Shown in pieces: positions 4,682 through 10,018 of a DNA stretch of 10,018 nt. This DNA is from Armatimonadota bacterium (GTDB taxonomy: Bacteria; Armatimonadota; DTGP01; JAHWJO01). Position numbers and translations under genes: made by a program. Position 1 is the stretch's first letter. The number at the start of each line of letters is the position of its first letter. The notes below the pieces were generated by a model. The model was not told the origin of the DNA and made no database searches. It saw only the letters and a program-made list of their open reading frames with translations. The stretch is taken from contig JAHWJO010000128.1 of the NCBI GenBank assembly GCA_019348365.1, positions 1 to 10,018 of the forward strand. The letters run 5' to 3'.

Positions 4682-6274
4682 TCATTTCAACCATGTCTCC
4701 GGGATGGCGATCTCCTCCGGCTTTCGATAGGTCGGGACGGGCAGGGCGGGCCGGAACGTAGCCTGCTTCACCGCCGGATTTCCCGGCAGTTTCACCCAGA
4801 CCTTCCAACCCGCGCCGGTAGCGTACTCCCGGTAATCGCGATACCCCGAAGAGGCGGGCTGCCAGTCGCCGTCGCTGCCCGCGATCCGGACGTACAGCTC
4901 CCCTTTCTTCCCCGTCACTCTCGCGGCGTAGACGCCTTTCTCCCTCGCGTTCTCCTGAAGGTCGAGCGCGCTGCCGGAGTGGACCCCGGCCACCTTCCGG
5001 GCGTTGACGAGCGCGCGGATCTTCTCCCGGAGCCCGCTCCCCCAGTCGAAGTAGTGCTTCCAGTACACGCAGGGGACTCCGGGATGGGTCAGGATGTAGG
5101 CGTACGCCTGTTCCACCTCATGGTTGTTGGCGAAGCTGTCGTGTTCGTGGCCGGGTTCGGGCCGCCCGTCCTCGCGCGTGCGGTAGCCGGTGTCGTGGTT
5201 CTCCAGAAAAGTGACCGCCCGCTGCTTCCAGGGCCGCCCGGCGGTCGTGTCGCCGATCAGCCCAATGCCGTTCCCGTAGCCGTACCATGCCGCGTAGTTC
5301 GTCTTATTCACCTTCAGCGTGAACATCGTGGAGAAATCGAAGACGCTGCTTGCGGTCTTCAGGTCGCCGGGCTTCGTCGCGGTGTGCCATGTCCACCCCC
5401 GCTGCTCCGGCTGCTTGTCCCAGTCGTACTCGCCGACGGAAAACGTGGGCCGCGACCACTGGTTATAGAGAGCAATGCAGCGGGCGTGGAACCCGTGTAC
5501 CATGTCGTACCGCCACCCCCGGTACCCCATCGATTTGAGCTGGAGGAGGTACCGCAGGAGGTCTCGCCGGACGACCGCGTTCGTGTGGTCGAGGTCCCGG
5601 AATCCCTCATAGGCGTAGGTGTGCCACGCGGACCCGTACGGGTAGGGGCGCTCCTCCGGCTGACCGCGCAGCGGTTCCGGCAGGCCGAAGAGGGGCGATC
5701 CCTCCCGGTGGAACACCTCGTCATGCCGGCAGATCGACCCCGGCTCCCAGTCAGGATTCACGAAATCCGCCCAGCTTTTGCTGCCGTCCCGGTGGTTGAT
5801 GACGATATCGGCGATGGGCTCGACCCCGTTCCGCAGGAGCGTAGTCAGGGCCTCCCGGTGCTGCTCGAAGCTCCCGTACGTGTTGGCGAGAAGGTAGTAC
5901 TGGCGGGGATTGTAGCCCGCGCTCATCCCCCCGGCGAAGGAGGGCGGGGGGAGCCACACCATATCGAAGCGCCCCTCGCGGATGTGGGGCGCCGCCTCCC
6001 GCAGGATCTCGTACCACTTCTTCTCGCCGAGCTGGGGGAACCGGTCGGGGTAGCCGTGCCGGTGGGACTCCCAGTAGAACCCCTGGAGGAGCACCCGGTC
6101 GTCGTCAAACCCGGATTGGGCCTGCACGGGAGATGCGAAGGCGAAGCCGAGGAGCGCCCCTGCGAGGATGCGGCCCGCCCGTGTCCTCAAGAGTTTCCGC
6201 CTTCCATCAAGGCGCAATGCTGTTACTCCGGCAAAGCCTCCCCGGACGAGCCATGATCGGGAGTGAAGGGGCAT
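4682..6274 (-). CDS. Secreted alpha-amylase, GH13 family, plant-type C domain
   Basis: This 530-residue enzyme should hydrolyse alpha-1,4-glucan bonds. All four GH13 regions are visible: I DIVINH (156-161), II GWRYDMVHG (253-261, nucleophile D257, with R255), III GE (281-282, acid/base E282), IV FLENHDTG (356-363, H360 and D361). The C-terminal sheet (IRALVNARKVAGVHSGSAL, from about 419) closely resembles the small C domain of cereal alpha-amylases. A tail of about 60 residues follows. The signal peptide is the hydrophobic AGRILAGALLGFAFASPVQA segment, cut after VQA at about residue 52, so it should be exported. The ATG at 6274 lies two bases after the fucosidase stop (TGA GG ATG), suggesting translational coupling. 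It gives an unusually long N-region before the hydrophobic core; an in-frame TTG at 6190, preceded by GGAAGG, would give a more ordinary signal peptide and could be the real start. Confidence 0.93.
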   Translation of the reverse strand: MPLHSRSWLVRGGFAGVTALRLDGRRKLLRTRAGRILAGALLGFAFASPVQAQSGFDDDRVLLQGFYWESHRHGYPDRFPQLGEKKWYEILREAAPHIREGRFDMVWLPPPSFAGGMSAGYNPRQYYLLANTYGSFEQHREALTTLLRNGVEPIADIVINHRDGSKSWADFVNPDWEPGSICRHDEVFHREGSPLFGLPEPLRGQPEERPYPYGSAWHTYAYEGFRDLDHTNAVVRRDLLRYLLQLKSMGYRGWRYDMVHGFHARCIALYNQWSRPTFSVGEYDWDKQPEQRGWTWHTATKPGDLKTASSVFDFSTMFTLKVNKTNYAAWYGYGNGIGLIGDTTAGRPWKQRAVTFLENHDTGYRTREDGRPEPGHEHDSFANNHEVEQAYAYILTHPGVPCVYWKHYFDWGSGLREKIRALVNARKVAGVHSGSALDLQENAREKGVYAARVTGKKGELYVRIAGSDGDWQPASSGYRDYREYATGAGWKVWVKLPGNPAVKQATFRPALPVPTYRKPEEIAIPETWLK

Positions 6275-6276
6275 CC

Positions 6277-8079
6277 TCACTGTTCCGGGTAGAGCCGGAT
6301 GGCGCGGAGGTTCATCACCGCGAGCTTCGGCTTCTTCTCCGCCTGCACCCGGACCGTCTGGGTGCCGCCCCCGGCCAGCATCACCGAGCCCATGTTGTGC
6401 TTCACGTAGGTCTGCCACCCGCCGGTGCTCCCCACTTCCCCCAGCACCGCGAAGCTCCGCTTCACGCCGGTGTCCGGGTGCGGGGCCATGGGGAAGACGA
6501 CGCTGAACATCGAGCCATCGCTGGAGGGGTCGCAGGCGTACTCCGCCTCGATCCGGTAGCGCCCCGTTTTCGGGATCAGGACGTTCCAGCTTGCCGAGTC
6601 GTGGGCGTTCGTCCAGTACCCGATATTCGCATTCATCCCTTCCCCCTCCAGCCGCGCGGTATCCCCGTGGATCTCGGCGTTGAAAGCGGGGAGGACGATC
6701 ACCCCCTGTGCGTTCGGGCGGATGACGGGCTGGACGTTCACCACCTGGGGCGGACCCGCCAGCCGCAGCGCCACCACCGTCGCCAGCGGGTCGAGGCGGG
6801 AGGGTTTTTCCAGAACCAGCGTCGGCACGCCGTCCTCATCATGCTGACGACGGAAGCCCACCTTCTCCTTCCCGTCGAGGAGGAACGCCTCCCGGACTGG
6901 GGTTTGCAGCCCCGACAGCTTCAGGCCGTCTTCCGGCCACGAGAAGGCGTGGACGTAGAGCGTATCTCCCTTCACCGTACACCGCCCGTTGAACGGGTGC
7001 TTGCGGTAAGGGCTCTGGCTCGTGCCGTAGATGCCCACGCCGTTCCGGTCCATCCACTGGCCCATGTGCCGCAGCCGGTCCACGCTGGGCTGGGGAATGA
7101 TTCCGGTGTCTGTCGGGCCGACGTTGAGGAGGAAATTGCCGCCCTTGCTCGCGATGTCGATGAGCTTATGTGTCAGGTCGGCGGTGGATTTCCAATTGTG
7201 GTCGTCCCGCTTATAGCCCCAGGTGTCGTTTATGGTCATGCAGGTCTCCCAGAGCCGTCCGCTCGCCAGGGCGTTTGCCGGGATCTCCTGCTCCGGGGTC
7301 TCGTAATCCCCGTCGGTCAGCTGCCGCTTCCCGATCCGGTTGTTGATGACGAGGTTCGGCTTGAGGGCGCGCAGGAACCGCTCCAGGTCGTGCCCCCGCT
7401 CCTCGGTCCACCAGCCCACCCACTCGCCGTCGAACCAGAGGAGGGCGGGGTCGTACTTCGTCACGAGTTCCCGGAGCTGGGGCTTCAACTGGCCGTTGAC
7501 GTACCGGTCCACATGGGCGGGGGAGACGTTGGGTCCCATCAGCTCGGGGTGGTGCCAGTCCATGATCGAGTGATAGAAGCCGAACTTGATCCCCTCGGCC
7601 TTGCACGCTTTCGCGAGCTCCTTCATCGGGTCGCGCTTGTAGGGGGTCGCATCCACGATGTCGTACCGGCTCGCCGCCGTATCGAACATGCTGAAGCCGT
7701 CGTGGTGCTTCGAGGTGATGACCATGTACTTCATCCCGGCGTCTTTGGCGAGGCGCGCCCACTGCCGCCCGTTGAACTTCGTCGGGTTGAACTCTTTCGC
7801 AAACTTCTCGTACTCGGGGATGGGGATCTTTGCGCGGTCCATGATCCACTCGCCGATGCCCCCCACCGGCTTCCCCTGGTAGTATCCGGCGGGGACCGCG
7901 TACAGCCCCCAGTGGATGAACATCCCAAAGCGCGCGTCCCGCCACCATTCGGTGCGCGCCGCCAGCGAGGGGTCGTTCTGCGGAGTGCGGACCTTCTTTT
8001 CCGTCTCGGCGGCGGCCGCCGGGGAGCAGAGGGCCATCGCCACGCTCCCGATCAAGCCGAGTAGTGCCAGCGATCTCAT
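6277..8079 (-). CDS. Secreted alpha-L-fucosidase, GH29 family
   Basis: This 600-residue protein should release L-fucose from glycans by a retaining mechanism. After a signal peptide (MRSLALLGLIGSVAMALCSPAAAA, cut near residue 24) come GH29 hallmarks: RFGMFIHWGLYAVPA (50-64), KHHDGFSMF (124-132), GFYHSIMDWHHP (167-178), LLWFDGEW (213-220) with the likely nucleophile D217, and WETCMTINDTWGY (277-289). The acid/base is less certain; glutamates around 260-265 (YETPEQE) are candidates. GNFLLNVGPTDTG (314-326) closes the barrel. The last 130 residues form beta-rich domains, the final one (GRYRIEAEYACDPSSDGS) resembling a carbohydrate-binding module. I chose the ATG at 8079 because AAGGGAG lies 11 nt upstream; an adjacent in-frame TTG has an even better 8-nt spacing. 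The ATG at 8106 has no site. The stop is two bases before the amylase ATG, so the two enzymes are probably made together. Confidence 0.94.
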   Translation of the reverse strand: MRSLALLGLIGSVAMALCSPAAAAETEKKVRTPQNDPSLAARTEWWRDARFGMFIHWGLYAVPAGYYQGKPVGGIGEWIMDRAKIPIPEYEKFAKEFNPTKFNGRQWARLAKDAGMKYMVITSKHHDGFSMFDTAASRYDIVDATPYKRDPMKELAKACKAEGIKFGFYHSIMDWHHPELMGPNVSPAHVDRYVNGQLKPQLRELVTKYDPALLWFDGEWVGWWTEERGHDLERFLRALKPNLVINNRIGKRQLTDGDYETPEQEIPANALASGRLWETCMTINDTWGYKRDDHNWKSTADLTHKLIDIASKGGNFLLNVGPTDTGIIPQPSVDRLRHMGQWMDRNGVGIYGTSQSPYRKHPFNGRCTVKGDTLYVHAFSWPEDGLKLSGLQTPVREAFLLDGKEKVGFRRQHDEDGVPTLVLEKPSRLDPLATVVALRLAGPPQVVNVQPVIRPNAQGVIVLPAFNAEIHGDTARLEGEGMNANIGYWTNAHDSASWNVLIPKTGRYRIEAEYACDPSSDGSMFSVVFPMAPHPDTGVKRSFAVLGEVGSTGGWQTYVKHNMGSVMLAGGGTQTVRVQAEKKPKLAVMNLRAIRLYPEQ

Positions 8080-8090
8080 CAATTTCGTAT

Positions 8091-8097
8091 CTCCCTT
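8091..8097 (-). promoter_or_regulatory. Ribosome binding site of the fucosidase gene
   Basis: AAGGGAG on the - strand lies 11 nt before the ATG at 8079 and 8 nt before the in-frame TTG at 8082. It decides against the more upstream ATG at 8106, which would place this site within the coding frame. Confidence 0.7.
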
Positions 8098-8157
8098 AGA
8101 ACTCATGGCTCACGCACAGACTTGGAAGAGTGGGTCCTCCTGAGCGCTCCCGCCTCT

Positions 8158-8274
8158 GTCATCCTGAGCGTCAGCGAAGGATCTGCGTTTCATCCCTGGC
8201 GTACACGAGTGTACACGGGATTACATGAGCGTATACAGGAGTACACACAGATTCTTCGCTTCGCTCAGAATGAC
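8158..8274. repeat. Composite inverted-repeat element with tandem core (MITE-like)
   Basis: The left arm 8158-8185 starts GTCATCCTGAGCG and ends GGATCTG. The right arm 8248-8274 is its near reverse complement, ending CGCTCAGAATGAC, with a few substitutions and one indel. This arm sequence resembles an intergenic repeat I know from several bacterial phyla. Between the arms lies a run of 10-bp units at 8201-8250. The element lies about 80 bp upstream of the fucosidase start, in its leader or promoter. No coding capacity and no clear target-site duplication were seen. Confidence 0.75.
8201..8250. repeat. Five degenerate 10-bp tandem units
   Basis: The units are GTACACGAGT, GTACACGGGA, TTACATGAGC, GTATACAGGA and GTACACACAG, with an approximate consensus GTACACGAGA. 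They fill the loop of the inverted-repeat element exactly in 10-bp phase. The last unit overlaps the start of the right arm. Confidence 0.65.
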
Positions 8275-8363
8275 AAAGGTGATGTTTTGGGGGCATCCCG
8301 GAGTTGTATCCTTATCGTGAAGGAACTCCAGTCCCTTATTCTGACCGACCGGACCCGCCGGGG

Positions 8364-9389
8364 TTACGCTCTTTTTCCGAGCACCTGCTTCATATCCGCT
8401 TCGATCCGTTGCAGCATCGCTTGCACCGATCCCTCCCGAACGGGGAGGTACTGGTTCAGCTCGGAAAAGCTGTATGCGATCTCCTCCTCGTCGGGGTCAT
8501 CGTGCAGGAGCCGGTACGAGTAATCGGCGATCTCCTGAAGGTTCCACTCGTGGAGGTAAAACGCGAAACGATCCATGGATAACCGGAGGTCGGGACTCTC
8601 CTCCGCATACGCCGCGAGAAACCGCCGGAATCCCTCGCCGGTGTAGGGCGCGAGATCCTGTTCTCTCGCTCCCCACGCGAGCCCGCCCCAGTCGATCACC
8701 CACAGGTGGCCCGCTGTATCCTTCATCACGTTCCCGGAGGTGGGGTCGCCGTGGGTGAGCGCGGGCGCGTCTGCGGAGGCGCGGCAGGATGCGCCCAGCC
8801 GATCCGCCGTCTCTAATTCCCGAAGTATACCGTCGTATCCCTCCCGTAGCCGCCGCACCAGTTCCCAGCGGTGGGGTTTGGGGCCACCCTCGTGGGTCCG
8901 CGCGAATTCCAGCACGGAGAGCAGCCGGTCCCGAAACCAGAGGGAGAAGTCCTTCACCGGCAATCCGGGAAAGGCCCCGCGATCGATAGAGTGCAGTTTC
9001 GCAAAGAAGCGCGCCAGCCGGATTTCCTCGTCCGGGTGTAGCGGCTCCTCGTACGCCGCCGAACCCTCGATGAGATCGAACACGGCAACGGTGAACGCCC
9101 CGAAGCGGAACGTGGCCCTGCCCTCGCGCGTCCGGTGCGGCGGGAGGACTTCCGCCAGCCCGAACTCCCGCTTCAGGCGATCCGTCGCGCCGAGAGCAGC
9201 TTCCAGATCCACCGGCAGCTTCGGGGGGTAAGCCTTCACGAACCATGAGCGGCCCTCCCCCTCCGCGAGGTAGCTGTACGCCTCTTCCCCTTTGGGCAGG
9301 AACCGGAGGGCGCGGACCTCCTGTCCGTATTCTTCACGAAGGCATTGGGCCAGCATCCCCTTATCGATGGCCGGGGTGTCGGTCTTCAC
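8364..9389 (-). CDS. APH-family phosphotransferase (aminoglycoside/choline kinase fold)
   Basis: This 341-residue protein has the protein-kinase-like APH fold. The N-lobe shows a Gly-rich strand region and a conserved lysine in WFVKAY (K52) for ATP binding. The catalytic loop is LTHGDPTSGNVM (211-222): H213, catalytic D215 and N220. The magnesium-binding aspartate is D233 in VIDWGGLAWG (231-240), followed by AREQDL. That arrangement resembles spectinomycin-type APH(9) proteins as I recall them, but many family members phosphorylate sugars, choline or other small alcohols, so antibiotic resistance should not be assumed. There is no signal peptide, so it is cytoplasmic. The start is a GTG at 9389 preceded by a GGGAGG ribosome binding site; an internal ATG at 9356 after AAGGGG is a second possibility. 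The leader carries the TTTTGAC array. It lies downstream of the dioxygenase gene on the same strand. Confidence 0.85.
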   Translation of the reverse strand: MKTDTPAIDKGMLAQCLREEYGQEVRALRFLPKGEEAYSYLAEGEGRSWFVKAYPPKLPVDLEAALGATDRLKREFGLAEVLPPHRTREGRATFRFGAFTVAVFDLIEGSAAYEEPLHPDEEIRLARFFAKLHSIDRGAFPGLPVKDFSLWFRDRLLSVLEFARTHEGGPKPHRWELVRRLREGYDGILRELETADRLGASCRASADAPALTHGDPTSGNVMKDTAGHLWVIDWGGLAWGAREQDLAPYTGEGFRRFLAAYAEESPDLRLSMDRFAFYLHEWNLQEIADYSYRLLHDDPDEEEIAYSFSELNQYLPVREGSVQAMLQRIEADMKQVLGKRA

Positions 9390-9399
9390 GCCCCCTCCC

Positions 9400-9434
9400 T
9401 TTTGACTTTTGACTTTTGACTTTTGACTTTTGAC
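9400..9434. repeat. Five perfect TTTTGAC heptamers
   Basis: Thirty-five bases consist of exactly five copies of TTTTGAC (GTCAAAA on the - strand). The array fills most of the 64-bp gap between the dioxygenase stop and the kinase GTG, directly upstream of the kinase ribosome binding site. Perfect heptamer arrays of this type are known in intergenic regions of some bacteria, notably cyanobacterial short tandem repeats. Copy-number change would alter leader length without touching a reading frame. Confidence 0.85.
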
Positions 9435-9453
9435 ATGAGACGTTGGGCCGGGG

Positions 9454-10018
9454 TCATCCCCGTTGAGCCGCGAGCCGCGCCTTCTCCTCTTCGAGCATCT
9501 GCTGCTGCCGCCGGACCCGCTCCGGCACGATCCGCTCCCGCTGCCCCGTCGGGCGATAGTCGAGCCGGTCCACGCCGAGTCCGCGCAGCACGGCGCGCTC
9601 CACCGCCGAAAACTCCGCCGGGTCCGGGCGGTTGAAGTACATCGGCTAATTGAGGTGGACCGCAGGGTTGGTGAGGAAGCGCGGGACCCCGGAGACGTTC
9701 TGCGAGGAGGCGTGGAGCATGTACGGGTGGAGCAGCACCACGTCCCCGACCTCCCCCGTCATCTCGATGTATGCGCGGCACTCGGAGAGGATGCGGGGGT
9801 AATCGAACTGGCCGGGGCGCACCCCCTCCGGATGATCGGCCAGGAACCGCGCCACGGCGGGCACCGAGTCCGCCACGATGAACGTGCCCCCGCCCTGATG
9901 CCGGAGGTCCGACCAGAGGACGAGCGTCAGAAGCCCCTGTTCCGGGCTGTCGAGGAAGTGGACGAAGAAATCACCGTCCTTGTGCCAGCCTTTCGCTGCG
10001 GCGGAGGGTGGCTCCCAG
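9454..10018 (-). pseudogene. Phytanoyl-CoA dioxygenase (PhyH) family protein, interrupted by in-frame TAG, N-terminus outside window
   Basis: The frame entering from the right edge encodes a PhyH-family Fe(II)/2-oxoglutarate dioxygenase. The iron-binding HxD is GWHKDGDFF (about residues 10-18 of the visible part), the distal histidine is in LLHPYMLHASSQN, and the 2-oxoglutarate arginine is probably in VPRFLTNP. The frame then meets TAG at 9646-9648 (VHLN-stop-PMYFNRPDP). The same frame stays open for 63 further codons to TGA at 9454, and that segment (AEFSAVERAVLRGLGV, then RERIVPERVRR) reads like the normal C-terminus of this family, where Glu is expected at the stop position. A single GAG-to-TAG change explains it. 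The iron centre is intact, so a truncated protein could retain some fold. TAG is the normal stop of two other genes here, so general recoding is unlikely. A sequencing error remains possible. Confidence 0.8.

Noticed and set aside
4595..6256. A 553-codon open frame on the + strand opposite the amylase
   Set aside because: It is a shadow of the GH13 gene, whose four catalytic regions are all on the - strand. The antisense product has no motif.
6133..8064. A 643-codon open frame on the + strand opposite the fucosidase
   Set aside because: It is a GC-rich antisense shadow. The - strand frame has complete GH29 motifs and a signal peptide, while the + strand product is a low-complexity Arg/Pro/Val-rich sequence without recognisable domains.
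8300..8329. Hairpin GGAGTT/AACTCC downstream of the kinase
   Set aside because: It has only six pairs with an 18-nt loop and no T-run on the - strand; this is within chance expectation.
9400..9434. CRISPR array
   Set aside because: The repeats are 7 bp and directly abutting, with no spacers.
9646..9648. TAG read as an amino acid (amber recoding) throughout this organism
   Set aside because: TAG is the natural terminal codon of the Tat-signal oxidoreductase (2668-2670) and of the membrane protein (4090-4092), both at sensible protein ends, so genome-wide reassignment is not supported.

Overview
The window is GC-rich bacterial DNA (about 65% by eye over most genes). One gene at the left is on the + strand and everything from about 1.86 kb to the right end is on the - strand. 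The gene set is typical of soil or water bacteria that degrade carbohydrates: two Gfo/Idh/MocA oxidoreductases (one with a twin-arginine signal), a secreted GH29 alpha-L-fucosidase, a secreted GH13 alpha-amylase, a phytanoyl-CoA dioxygenase (PhyH) family protein and a HEAT-repeat protein. Planctomycetota, Verrucomicrobiota and Armatimonadota carry many such genes. The intergenic repeats (a GTCATCCTGAGCG-type inverted repeat and a TTTTGAC heptamer) would fit Armatimonadota. This placement is inference; no marker gene is present.

Layout, left to right. At 2-163 there is the Pro-rich C-terminal tail of an unidentified + strand protein. A 280-bp intergenic stretch follows, with inverted arrays of an 8-bp repeat and a LacI-type operator-like palindrome. 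A cytoplasmic Gfo/Idh/MocA oxidoreductase lies at 445-1449 (+). The convergent gap 1450-1857 is dense in hairpins and includes a strong intrinsic terminator and a three-arm set of sequences that can pair in two exclusive ways. On the - strand, reading right to left, are a PhyH-family dioxygenase broken by one in-frame TAG and cut by the window edge, an APH-fold kinase, the fucosidase, the amylase (ATG two bases after the fucosidase stop), a low-GC four-helix membrane protein, the Tat-signal oxidoreductase and the HEAT-repeat protein.

How the genes may work together. The fucosidase and amylase both have signal peptides and look translationally coupled, so they probably act together outside the cytoplasm on fucose- and alpha-glucan-containing material. 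The Tat-signal oxidoreductase would fold with its nucleotide cofactor before export and could act on a released sugar; the adjacent HEAT protein may be a partner. The kinase and dioxygenase have no demonstrated link to this.

I did not find a clearly new multi-gene system. The points most worth checking are the single nonsense codon in an otherwise conserved dioxygenase frame, the structured convergent intergenic region, the composite inverted-repeat element with a 10-bp tandem core upstream of the fucosidase, and the heptamer array in the kinase leader.
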